From: Casimicrobiaceae bacterium
Lineage (GTDB): Bacteria > Pseudomonadota > Gammaproteobacteria > Burkholderiales > Casimicrobiaceae
Reading direction: 5' to 3'
DNA: 15,165 bases
Assembly: GCA_955652025.1 (NCBI GenBank)
Contig: CATPAO010000390.1
Location: forward strand, 1 to 15,165
The notes beneath the pieces are model-generated. The model was not told where the DNA came from and made no database searches. It saw nothing but the letters and a program-made list of their open reading frames with translations. This document shows, one piece after another, positions 1 through 6,313 of the stretch. A program made the translations under genes and the position numbers. Within the stretch, counting starts at the first letter, position 1; each line of letters begins with the position of its first letter.

Positions 1-310
1 CTTCGTCCGCCCGCGCGCTCGACGTTGCGGCCGGCGGCGCCACGATCGCTGCCGGCGCGGCGGTCAACCCCGCGCGCTCGAGCGCCGCCTCGACCCTGGC
101 CAGCCTGAATTCCAGCGACGCGAGCCGCTCTGTCGATACGGGGACGCTCGCGCCCTCGATCGTCGGAACCGCGCTCTTCGTTCGCTTGCGAAATGCGCCG
201 AAGATGAGGCCGGCGATCAATCCGACGAAGGCGCCGGCGAGCAGCGCGTCGAAGCCACGATCGAGCCAGAGCCCGATCGCCGCGCCGATCACGAGTCCGA
301 TGATAGGCAT
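1..310 (-). CDS. DUF2339-like membrane protein, N-terminal part
   Basis: The reading frame runs from an ATG at 310 off the left edge of the window, so only about 103 codons are visible. The protein starts MPIIGLVIGAAIG. A short Gly/Ala-rich hydrophobic segment (residues 2-14) and a second one (about 22-39) are followed by a basic stretch FRKRTK. Next comes a short predicted coiled coil (LASLEFRLARVEAALERAG) and then an Ala/Pro-rich linker. This N-terminal layout fits DUF2339 predicted inner-membrane proteins, whose many transmembrane helices would lie beyond the edge. A good ribosome binding site (AAGGGGAG) sits just upstream of the ATG and fixes the start. It begins 38 bp after the MFS/PlsC stop on the same strand, so it is probably the last visible gene of that operon. 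Function is unknown; the family assignment is inferred from the N terminus only. Confidence 0.7.
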   Translation of the reverse strand, partial: MPIIGLVIGAAIGLWLDRGFDALLAGAFVGLIAGLIFGAFRKRTKSAVPTIEGASVPVSTERLASLEFRLARVEAALERAGLTAAPAAIVAPPAATSSARADE

Positions 311-348
311 GTCGTCTCCCCTTGCATTGGCTGTTGCTCTATCGCGCG

Positions 349-2232
349 TCAGCGCGCATCACCGCGTAGCGCCGCCACCCTCGCCTGCAGGCGCTCCGGT
401 ATCACGTCCTCCGGCGGCACCGGCGGCGCAGCCACCAGCGCGATGCGCGAAAATACGCCGCGCAGGCGTCGCATCGCCGTCCCCTGATGTGAGCGCGAAA
501 AAAAGCTGCCCCACAATCCACGCAACGCCATCGGGACGACCGGCACCGGCGTTGTCGCGACCATTTGCTGCACGCCGGGTCGAAATGGATTGATATCGCC
601 CGTCTCGGTCAGCTTGCCCTCGGGAAAGATGCAGACGATCTCGCCGGCGGCGAGCGCCTTCGCTGCGTCGGCGAACGCGCGGTCCTTCATGGCAGCGTTT
701 TCCTTGGCCGGCGCGATCGGGATCGTGCGCATCGTACGAAAGATGAACGACAGCACCGGTATGCGAAAGATGCGATAGTCCATCACGAACCGGATGGGCC
801 GGCGCACGCAGGCGGCGATCACGACCGCGTCGACGTAGCTCACGTGATTGCACACGACGATGCACGATCCGGTCGCGGGAATGTTGTCGAGTCCCTCCTC
901 GTGCACGCGGTAGAACGTGTGCACCAGCAGCCAAGCGAGGAAGCGCATCAGGAACTCGGGAACAAGCGTGTAGATGTAGAGCGCCACCGCCGCGTTCATC
1001 ACGCCGACGACCAGGAACAGTTGCGGAATCGTCAGGCCGGCCTTCAGGAGCCCGATCGCGATGGCGGCCGAAGCGACGATGAAGATCGCGTTCAGGATGT
1101 TGTTCGCGGCGATGATCCGCGACCGGTGCGTCGGCGCCGAGCGCTCCTGTATCAGCGCGTACAGCGGCACGATGTAGAAGCCGCCGAACATGCCCAACAG
1201 CAAAATATCGGCGATGACACGCCAATGCTGCGGTGTCGCGAGGAACACGCCAATTCCGCCCTGGGTCATCGCGCTCATCTGACGCGACGCGAGCCAGAGG
1301 TCGATCGCGAAGGCGGTCAAGCCGATCGAGCCGAACGGCACGAGGCCCAGCTCCACTTTGCGGCCCGACATCCGCTCGCACAGCAGCGATCCCGCGCCGA
1401 TCCCGACGGAGAACGTCGCGAGCAGGAACGTGAACACGTGCTCGTCGCCGCGCAACACCGCGCGCGTGAATTCCGGCAACTGCGCGAGGTACACGGCCCC
1501 ATAGAACCAGAACCACGAAATACCGAGCATCGATCGCCACACGACGATCTCCCCCTGGGCGAAGCGCAGGTTCTTCCACGTCTCGCTGATCGGGTTCCAG
1601 TTGATCGACAGATTCGGCGCCGGCGCGGGCGTTGTCGGAATCGCGCGGCTCACGAGCCAACCGGCCACCGCGATGACGATCGCGAGGGCGCCGGCCAGCA
1701 CCGGGCCATCGGGTTTGATCGCCACGACCAGGCCACCGGCGATCGTGCCGATCAGAATCGCGATGAACGTGCCCATTTCGACCATCCCGTTGCCGCCGAC
1801 CAGCTCCTCGTTCGAAAGGGTCTGCGGCAGGATCGCGTACTTGACCGGTCCGAACAGCGTCGAATGCACGCCCATCAACGCGAGCGCGACGAACAGGAGT
1901 GAGACGCTCCCCTGCCAGAAGCCGGTCAGGCCGATGACCATGATGGCGATCTCGAGCAGCTTGATCAGGCGGATCAGTCGCGATTTTTCGTACTTGTCCG
2001 CGAGCTGCCCCGCGGTCGCGGAAAACAGCATGAACGGAACGATGAAGATCGCCCCGATCAGGTTGACTACCATGCCGGCATCGATCGACGTTTTTGCCGC
2101 AGCCTCGAACGCCACGAACACGACGAACGCGTTCTTGAACACATTGTCGTTCGCGGCGCCCAGGAACTGCGTCCAGAAGAACGGCGCAAAGCGGCGCTGC
2201 CGCAACAGGTCGAACTGGTTGCCCGAGTGCAT
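349..2232 (-). CDS. Fused MFS lysophospholipid transporter / 1-acyl-glycerophosphate acyltransferase (LplT-PlsC type)
   Basis: The protein has 627 residues. Residues 1-430 form an MFS-type transporter of the LplT kind, opening with FWTQFLGAANDNVFKN and containing many hydrophobic helices. Residues about 435-627 form a PlsC acyltransferase domain with the HX4D motif (H463-VSYV-D468) and the FPEG motif (536-539). The likely role is to flip lysophospholipids across the inner membrane and re-acylate them, as LplT and Aas do as separate proteins in E. coli. The acyl-ACP/AMP-ligase domain of Aas is absent, so the acyl donor must be made elsewhere. The ATG at 2232 is preceded by GGAA at suitable spacing. 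The gene starts 61 bp after the ArsR-like gene and is followed by the DUF2339 gene, so co-transcription is likely. Domain assignment is firm; the exact substrate is inferred. Confidence 0.93.
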   Translation of the reverse strand: MHSGNQFDLLRQRRFAPFFWTQFLGAANDNVFKNAFVVFVAFEAAAKTSIDAGMVVNLIGAIFIVPFMLFSATAGQLADKYEKSRLIRLIKLLEIAIMVIGLTGFWQGSVSLLFVALALMGVHSTLFGPVKYAILPQTLSNEELVGGNGMVEMGTFIAILIGTIAGGLVVAIKPDGPVLAGALAIVIAVAGWLVSRAIPTTPAPAPNLSINWNPISETWKNLRFAQGEIVVWRSMLGISWFWFYGAVYLAQLPEFTRAVLRGDEHVFTFLLATFSVGIGAGSLLCERMSGRKVELGLVPFGSIGLTAFAIDLWLASRQMSAMTQGGIGVFLATPQHWRVIADILLLGMFGGFYIVPLYALIQERSAPTHRSRIIAANNILNAIFIVASAAIAIGLLKAGLTIPQLFLVVGVMNAAVALYIYTLVPEFLMRFLAWLLVHTFYRVHEEGLDNIPATGSCIVVCNHVSYVDAVVIAACVRRPIRFVMDYRIFRIPVLSFIFRTMRTIPIAPAKENAAMKDRAFADAAKALAAGEIVCIFPEGKLTETGDINPFRPGVQQMVATTPVPVVPMALRGLWGSFFSRSHQGTAMRRLRGVFSRIALVAAPPVPPEDVIPERLQARVAALRGDAR

Positions 2233-2293
2233 AGCGTTTCCGGTCAGGAGGGCTACAAGGAGCGAGGAGATCTTTCGGACACGCCGCCGCTCA

Positions 2294-2641
2294 TCAGCGC
2301 CTCCGCGTGCGTGCCGCCGCGCGGTGCGCGGGAAATGCTTCGTCGAGATAGTCGTGCACGGCGCCGAGTGCGGCGCGGACCGCGTCGGGCTCCGGCCAAT
2401 ACCAGACTTCCTTGCCGACTTTCTCGCATTGCAGAACCCCGGCTTCGCGCATGACGCGCAGATGATGCGCGACGGCCGAGCGCGACAACGGCGACGCGGC
2501 GACGATTTGTCCGACCGACAGCCGCTCGTCGTCCTCGAACATCAGAACGATGCGCTGTCGATGCGGATCGCCTAGCGCCGTGAAAATCTGCGCGGTCCTC
2601 CGCCAAGCGCGCGGCAATCCGCGGGAGTACGACTGTCGCAT
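2294..2641 (-). CDS. ArsR/SmtB-type winged-helix transcriptional regulator
   Basis: This 115-residue protein has the ArsR fold signature: ALGDPHRQRIVLMF, then helix-turn-helix LSRSAVAHHLRVMREAGVL, then a beta-wing ending in YWPEP. The cysteine motif ELCVCDL used for metal sensing is absent, with LSVGQIV at the equivalent place. The only cysteine lies just after the recognition helix, so this is probably not a classical metal sensor. The frame is open upstream to 2815. The ATG at 2641 is chosen because the upstream extension would cover the promoter and operator and is basic and low-complexity. It lies upstream of and co-directional with the MFS/PlsC gene, which it probably controls together with itself. 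The inducer is unknown. Confidence 0.88.
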   Translation of the reverse strand: MRQSYSRGLPRAWRRTAQIFTALGDPHRQRIVLMFEDDERLSVGQIVAASPLSRSAVAHHLRVMREAGVLQCEKVGKEVWYWPEPDAVRAALGAVHDYLDEAFPAHRAAARTRRR

Positions 2642-2665
2642 TCGAAACCGTTCTCTAGCGTATAT

Positions 2666-2681
2666 GACTAAATAATTAGTC
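2666..2681. promoter_or_regulatory. Perfect palindrome, candidate ArsR-family operator
   Basis: GACTAA and TTAGTC form a perfect inverted repeat around a 4-bp AT centre, in an AT-rich patch within otherwise GC-rich DNA. It lies 25 bp upstream of the regulator's ATG and just downstream of the predicted transcription start. Dimeric ArsR-type repressors typically bind such sites. That this regulator binds here is inferred from position and symmetry. Confidence 0.6.
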
Positions 2682-2693
2682 GCGTTATTACGT

Positions 2694-2721
2694 AGTGTAC
2701 GCACTCGCCGGCGCTTGTCAA
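2694..2721 (-). promoter_or_regulatory. Sigma-70 promoter for the arsR-like operon
   Basis: On the minus strand a perfect -35 box TTGACA (2721-2716) is followed, after 16 bp, by TACACT (2699-2694), a 4/6 match to the -10 consensus. Transcription would start near 2687, so the palindrome at 2666-2681 would lie in the first transcribed bases, a good position for repression. Confidence 0.55.
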
Positions 2722-2754
2722 GCCGCCGCTCGTCGGCTCCCGGCGGCGATCCGC

Positions 2755-2760
2755 TACAAT
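2755..2760 (+). promoter_or_regulatory. Probable -10 box upstream of thyA
   Basis: TACAAT, 53 bp upstream of the thyA start, is a 5/6 match to the sigma-70 -10 consensus. No convincing -35 box is seen at 16-18 bp spacing, so the promoter is tentative. Confidence 0.3.
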
Positions 2761-2813
2761 GACCTCGCGCAAAATGTGCCTGCTCTAAACGCTCCGGCAC
2801 GCGTAGCCGCGTC

Positions 2814-3608
2814 ATGCAACCCTATCTCGATTTCATGCGCCACGTGCGCGACCACGGTCACCGAAAGGACGACCGCACCGGCACGGGGACGCTGTCGGTC
2901 TTTGGCCATCAGATGCGGTTCGATCTCGGCCGCGGCTTTCCGCTGCTGACGACGAAAAAAGTCCACACCAAGTCGATCATCCATGAGCTGCTGTGGTTCT
3001 TGCGCGGCGAGACCAACGTGCGTTCGTTGCAGGCCAAGGGCGTCACGATCTGGGACGAGTGGGCGGACGCCGACGGTGAGCTCGGGCCGATCTATGGCTA
3101 TCAATGGCGAAGCTGGCCGGCGCCCGAGGGCCGGCACATCGATCAGATCGCGCAGGTATTGGCGGAAATCCGCCGCAACCCGGACTCGCGGCGGCTGATC
3201 GTATCGGCGTGGAATGTTTCCGATATCCCGCGGATGAAACTACCGCCCTGCCATGCGTTCTTCCAGTTCTACGTCGCGGGCGGACGGCTGTCGTGTCAGC
3301 TTTACCAGCGAAGCGCCGACATATTCCTGGGCGTGCCGTTCAACATCGCTTCGTATGCGCTGTTGACGCACATGATCGCGCATCAATGCGGTCTCGACGT
3401 CGGCGATTTCGTCTGGACCGGCGGCGATTGTCACCTCTACCTCAACCATCTGGATCAGGTCGAGACACAACTCGCGCGAACGCCGATGTCGCCGCCGCAG
3501 TTGCTGATCGCGCGGAAGCCGCCGTCGCTGTTCGAATACGAGTTCGAGGATTTTGAGATCGTGGGCTACGCGCCGCACCCGGCGATCAAGGCGCCGGTCG
3601 CCGTTTAA
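2814..3608 (+). CDS. thyA: Thymidylate synthase
   Basis: ThyA methylates dUMP to dTMP in the cytoplasm, using methylene-tetrahydrofolate and releasing dihydrofolate, which FolA recycles. The protein is 264 residues, the same length as the E. coli enzyme. The nucleophile C146 lies in [12 protein letters not shown]. Arg21 is in DRTGTGT, R166 and D169 in QRSAD, N177 in [10 protein letters not shown], and the conserved C-terminal end [10 protein letters not shown] is present. It appears intact and functional. No strong Shine-Dalgarno precedes the ATG. No terminator for plus-strand transcription is seen after the stop. The hairpin at 3652-3676 has its T-run on the other strand, so thyA converges on the small minus-strand transcript. 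The folA gene lies about 4.2 kb downstream instead of next to it. Confidence 0.98.
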   Translation: MQPYLDFMRHVRDHGHRKDDRTGTGTLSVFGHQMRFDLGRGFPLLTTKKVHTKSIIHELLWFLRGETNVRSLQAKGVTIWDEWADADGELGPIYGYQWRSWPAPEGRHIDQIAQVLAEIRRNPDSRRLIVSAWNVSDIPRMKLPPCHAFFQFYVAGGRLSCQLYQRSADIFLGVPFNIASYALLTHMIAHQCGLDVGDFVWTGGDCHLYLNHLDQVETQLARTPMSPPQLLIARKPPSLFEYEFEDFEIVGYAPHPAIKAPVAV

Positions 3609-3642
3609 GGTAACTTGTCCGTGCCGCGGCGGGCGGGCGCGC

Positions 3643-3676
3643 AAAAAAAAAGCCCGCTGGGAGGAATTTAGCGGGC
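3643..3676 (-). terminator. Rho-independent terminator of the small minus-strand transcript
   Basis: On the minus strand a 7-bp stem GCCCGCT/AGCGGGC with an 11-nt loop is followed immediately by nine T residues (positions 3651-3643). On the plus strand no T-run follows, so it acts in one direction, away from glrR. The loop carries TTCCTCCC, the complement of a Shine-Dalgarno sequence. Confidence 0.9.
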
Positions 3677-3690
3677 AAGGGGGATTCGGG

Positions 3691-3709
3691 CTCGGGGCAT
3701 CGCCCCGAG
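3691..3709 (-). repeat. Perfect stem-loop in the 3' part of the small transcript
   Basis: CTCGGGGC and GCCCCGAG form an 8-bp perfect stem with a 3-nt loop. It lies between the small ORF and the terminator and is the middle of three consecutive hairpins. Confidence 0.6.
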
Positions 3710-3715
3710 GGCATC

Positions 3716-3735
3716 GTCGGAAGGGGGCTTCCGAC
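3716..3735 (-). repeat. Perfect stem-loop with C4 loop, 3' of the small ORF
   Basis: GTCGGAAG and CTTCCGAC form an 8-bp perfect stem with a 4-nt loop that reads CCCC in the minus-strand RNA. It starts 10 bp after the small ORF's stop codon. Confidence 0.6.
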
Positions 3736-3745
3736 AACGCGAAAT

Positions 3746-3907
3746 TCAGAAAATGCTGCGTGCGGCGGTCACGCGCTCGGCCAGCTGTTCCAGTGCGGCC
3801 CGTTGCGCGCTCGCTTCCTCGTCGCGGCGATCGGCTTTCGTCTCGCCCGCGCCCGACGCCTGGCCTGGCAGCCAGTAGTGAGCGAATTCCGGAGCGAACG
3901 ATTCCAT
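3746..3907 (-). CDS. Small 53-residue protein, candidate GlrR/sigma-54 target
   Basis: I do not recognise the family. The ORF starts at ATG 3907, with GAGG six bases upstream, and stops at 3746. The first half begins MESFAPEFAHYWLPGQ, and the second half is a charged Ala/Glu/Arg helix (RRDEEASAQRAALEQL) that could form a short coiled coil. There is no signal peptide and no membrane segment. The frame stays open to 3949 but the upstream part would overlap the promoter, so the shorter start is preferred. It sits 37 bp downstream of the predicted sigma-54 start site and immediately before three stem-loops and a terminator, so it forms its own transcription unit. It could alternatively be a chance ORF within a non-coding RNA. 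Codon use is GC-rich like its neighbours, which favours coding. Confidence 0.6.
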   Translation of the reverse strand: MESFAPEFAHYWLPGQASGAGETKADRRDEEASAQRAALEQLAERVTAARSIF

Positions 3908-3944
3908 GATGCGCCTCGACCGTTGGAAAACGGTGGTTACTCTC

Positions 3945-3980
3945 ACCACTCGTTAAGCAAGCCACATGCCAACGAGTGGT
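3945..3980. repeat. Perfect 10-bp inverted repeat enclosing the sigma-54 promoter
   Basis: The arms ACCACTCGTT (3945-3954) and AACGAGTGGT (3971-3980) are exact reverse complements separated by 16 bp, and those 16 bp are almost exactly the sigma-54 promoter. The arm centres are 26 bp apart. It could be a binding site for a dimeric regulator or a cruciform. In read-through RNA from glrR it would form a 10-bp hairpin. Confidence 0.7.
3956..3971 (-). promoter_or_regulatory. Sigma-54 (-24/-12) promoter
   Basis: Read on the minus strand, TGGCATGTGGCTTGCT matches the sigma-54 consensus TGGCAYR-N4-TTGCW at every defined position. The invariant GG and GC are separated by the required 10 bp. It drives transcription away from glrR towards the 53-codon ORF. 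Two GlrR-type motifs lie upstream at enhancer distance, and the neighbouring regulator is a sigma-54 activator. Confidence 0.85.
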
Positions 3981-4038
3981 CGAAGCGTCCATTGTGCGAC
4001 TTACGCCCTTTTTTCAACCCTGAACGGCGAATTCGGCA

Positions 4039-4056
4039 TATTCATTGCAGACGACA
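4039..4056. promoter_or_regulatory. Degenerate third GlrR-type site
   Basis: TATT-N10-GACA has one perfect half-site and one poor half-site, centred about 100 bp upstream of the predicted start. It is listed because enterobacterial GlrR targets carry several sites; the match alone is weak. Confidence 0.25.
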
Positions 4057-4077
4057 ATGGATCGAGCAGGACCCGTT

Positions 4078-4095
4078 TGTCGCGAATCAAAGACG
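4078..4095. promoter_or_regulatory. Near-perfect GlrR-type enhancer site
   Basis: TGTC-N10-GACG matches the GlrR motif TGTC-N10-GACA at 7 of 8 defined bases. It is centred about 140 bp upstream of the predicted sigma-54 start site. Confidence 0.55.
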
Positions 4096-4142
4096 CCTAA
4101 TGTTGCAGCTGCGTTAACTGAATGATCATAAACAATTAATTA

Positions 4143-4160
4143 TGTCTCCATTCGGCGACA
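4143..4160. promoter_or_regulatory. Perfect GlrR-type enhancer site
   Basis: TGTC-N10-GACA is an exact match to the motif described for enterobacterial GlrR upstream of glmY. It is centred about 205 bp upstream of the predicted start and 39 bp beyond the end of glrR. An AT-rich stretch (4121-4145) beside it could aid DNA bending, but no exact IHF consensus is seen. Confidence 0.65.
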
Positions 4161-4198
4161 GCATGCGCTTGTCATGACGCGCTGCGGCAAAGCTGCTT

Positions 4199-5554
4199 TC
4201 ACGTCTTTCCCTCCTTGAACATCGCCGGCTCGAGGCGGTGTCGCTGCAGCAACTTATAGAATTCCGTCCGATTACGCTTGGCGAGCTGCGCCGCCTGGGT
4301 AACGTTCCCGCCGGTGATTTTCATCAGCCGTGCCAGATAGTCGCGTTCGAACGACTTCCGCGCTTCTTCGAAGGGGACCAAGACCGCCGCATCCTCCTTG
4401 AGCGCGTTCTGCACCAGCGTCGCCGGGATAATGGGCGTCGGCGTCAGCGCGACCGCCTGTTCCAACAGATTGAGGAGTTGCCGGACGTTGCCGGGCCACG
4501 GCGCGGCAACCAGCAGCGCCATCGCGTCGGGCGCCAGCGTCGGCACCGGCTTGCGATACCGGTCCGCGAGCTGGCGCAACAGGTAGGCCGCCAGCAACGG
4601 GATGTCTTCCCGGCGATCCGCCAAGGAAGGCAGGTGTAACGAAACGACATTCAGCCGGTAGTAAAGATCCTCGCGAAAGCGACCACTCGCTCTTTGCTCT
4701 TCCAGATCGCGATGCGTCGCCGAAATGACGCGGACGTCGACCGGTATCGCCTGGGTCGAGCCGACCGGGCGTACCTCGCTCTCCTGCAGGACCCGCAGCA
4801 GCTTGACCTGGAGCGGCAATGGCATGTCGCCGATCTCGTCCAGCAGCAGCGTGCCGCCGTCGGCCGCCTGGAACAACCCCTTGTGCGCGGCGACCGCGCC
4901 GGTGAAGGCTCCCCGCGCGTGTCCGAAGAGCTCGGATTCGAGCAAATCCCCGGGGATCGCGCCGCAGTTGACCGCCACGAACGGGCGCTCGGCGCGTCGG
5001 CTCGCCCGATGAATGGCGCGCGCCAATAGCTCCTTGCCCGTCCCGGAGTCCCCGTAAATCAAGACGCTCGCGTCGGACTCGGCCACGAGCCGGGCTTGCC
5101 GCAACAGATCCTCCATCTTGGAGCTGCGCGTGATAATGCCGTCGCGCCACTCGCCCGACTCGCCGTCGGCGCCCGCGACGCTGTCGCCGGACAGGCGCAG
5201 CGCCGCCGCCACCTTCTGAAGCACTTCCTGACTGTCGAACGGCTTGGTCAGAAAAGCGAATACGCCGCGCTGCGTCGCGTTCACGGCGTCGGGGATGGTT
5301 CCATGCGCGGTGAGGATGATGACCGGCAATGCGGGATGCTGGCGATGGATCGCCTCGAACAACTGCATGCCGTCGATACCCGGCATCCGCATGTCGGTGA
5401 TCACCGCGCCGGGCCGTGCAATGGCGAGCGCAGCCAACGCGGTTTCGCCGCTTTCGGCCGTGCGGACCCGGTAGCCGGCGGAAGCGAGCCGCAAATTGAT
5501 CAGTTTGAGCAGATCGGGGTCGTCGTCGACCAGCAGAATCTCTCCGGTTTTCAT
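4199..5554 (-). CDS. glrR: Sigma-54-dependent response regulator GlrR (QseF)
   Basis: This 451-residue NtrC-family activator is phosphorylated by the partner kinase GlrK and then opens sigma-54 promoters. The receiver domain (1-120) has acidic D10-D12, phospho-acceptor D54 (ITDMRMPG), T82 and K104. The AAA+ domain (about 140-375) has Walker A GDSGTGKE (168-175), the sigma-54 contact loop GAFTGA (215-220) and Walker B LLLDEIGD. The C-terminal Fis-type helix-turn-helix contains AKRNRTEFYKLLQRH, a signature of the GlrR subfamily. It follows the lipoprotein gene by 24 bp, with AAAGGAGA in front of the ATG. The probable target sites lie just downstream of its own stop codon. The subfamily call also rests on gene order (kinase, lipoprotein, regulator), which matches glrK-qseG-glrR of enterobacteria. 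Confidence 0.95.
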   Translation of the reverse strand: MKTGEILLVDDDPDLLKLINLRLASAGYRVRTAESGETALAALAIARPGAVITDMRMPGIDGMQLFEAIHRQHPALPVIILTAHGTIPDAVNATQRGVFAFLTKPFDSQEVLQKVAAALRLSGDSVAGADGESGEWRDGIITRSSKMEDLLRQARLVAESDASVLIYGDSGTGKELLARAIHRASRRAERPFVAVNCGAIPGDLLESELFGHARGAFTGAVAAHKGLFQAADGGTLLLDEIGDMPLPLQVKLLRVLQESEVRPVGSTQAIPVDVRVISATHRDLEEQRASGRFREDLYYRLNVVSLHLPSLADRREDIPLLAAYLLRQLADRYRKPVPTLAPDAMALLVAAPWPGNVRQLLNLLEQAVALTPTPIIPATLVQNALKEDAAVLVPFEEARKSFERDYLARLMKITGGNVTQAAQLAKRNRTEFYKLLQRHRLEPAMFKEGKT

Positions 5555-5578
5555 CGCGCGCGTCTCCTTTAGGCGACG

Positions 5579-6313
5579 TCAGTGTCCGGCGGAGCCGCCG
5601 CCACCGCCACCGCCCCCGCCGCCCCCGCTTCGCACACGGTCGCGCAACAGGCTCCGCTCCATCTCACGCAACGCCTCCAACTTTTGTATCGCCTTGTCGG
5701 CCTTTTGCTGCTCGTCGCGGACCGCCCGCTGCCGTTCGGTGATTTGCACCTGTAGAACCGCGGCCAACTGCTTGATCGCCATCGGCCCCGGATTGCTGCG
5801 CGCGACGTTGTCGAACAGTTGCAGCGCGCGCTGGTCGTCCTGCGGTGTCGCGTGCACCAGCGTGTATAGCACCGCGAGCCGCACGCGATTTGCGTCGGTG
5901 CGTTGCCGTGTCAGCGCGGCGGTTGCGTTGTCGCGCTCGCGCCGCAGGTCGTCGTTCGATAGCGTGCCATAGCGTTGCAAGTCCGCGAGCAGCGCCAGCA
6001 TCTGCTGATCCTCGATGGGCTCGTCCGCCGCAGGCGTCGGCGCGATCATCGCGACGGAGGCGGGTGGTTCGCGCGGCGGTTCGGCGACAACCGGTACCGG
6101 CGGCGATGGCGCGCTCGGCGGCGGATCCGGCGCGGGGAGCGGCGGTTCCACCGGCTCGATCGGCGCGGCGTCGGCGGGTGGCGTTGCCGGCGGGATCGTG
6201 ACGAGCTCGGGCTCGTACTGCTCCTCGGGCGTCAGCACGACCGCGGGCGGGGAGGCGCAACCGGCGACACAAAACGCAAACGCCAGCGCGATAACCGCCT
6301 GTCGATCCGTCAT
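5579..6313 (-). CDS. qseG: QseG-like outer-membrane lipoprotein of the Glr system
   Basis: This 244-residue protein has a signal peptide ending in the lipobox VAGC, with C19 as the lipidated residue. Residues 20-95 are very rich in proline, glutamate and alanine, giving an extended linker. Residues about 105-225 are a charged helical region (RQRAVRDEQQKADKAIQKLEALRE). The protein ends in eleven consecutive glycines followed by SAGH. In enterobacteria QseG is a lipoprotein that interacts with the kinase GlrK and links it to the envelope. The ATG overlaps the kinase stop codon (ATGA), so the two are translationally coupled. Identification rests on position, size (E. coli QseG is of similar length) and lipobox; sequence similarity is expected to be low. 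The poly-glycine tail is unusual. Confidence 0.8.
   Translation of the reverse strand: MTDRQAVIALAFAFCVAGCASPPAVVLTPEEQYEPELVTIPPATPPADAAPIEPVEPPLPAPDPPPSAPSPPVPVVAEPPREPPASVAMIAPTPAADEPIEDQQMLALLADLQRYGTLSNDDLRRERDNATAALTRQRTDANRVRLAVLYTLVHATPQDDQRALQLFDNVARSNPGPMAIKQLAAVLQVQITERQRAVRDEQQKADKAIQKLEALREMERSLLRDRVRSGGGGGGGGGGGSAGH

Larger units (their letters stand above)
3643..3945 (-). ncRNA. Predicted sigma-54-dependent ~300-nt transcript (small mRNA and/or regulatory RNA)
   Basis: The predicted start is near 3945, 12 bp after the -12 GC of the sigma-54 promoter, and the end is the T-run at 3643. The RNA would begin with a small hairpin, ACCGTT/AACGGT with loop TTCC (3934-3919). It then carries the 53-codon ORF and ends in three stem-loops (3735-3716, 3709-3691, 3676-3652) with C-rich loops. 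The layout suggests either a small mRNA with a structured 3' end or a dual-function RNA. In enterobacteria GlrR drives the small RNA GlmY, but no sequence similarity to GlmY is claimed. Transcript ends are predictions. Confidence 0.4.

Noticed and set aside
565..1902. 445-codon plus-strand open frame opposite the MFS/PlsC gene
   Set aside because: It is an Arg/His/Asp-rich shadow of the real minus-strand gene, which carries clear transporter and acyltransferase motifs.
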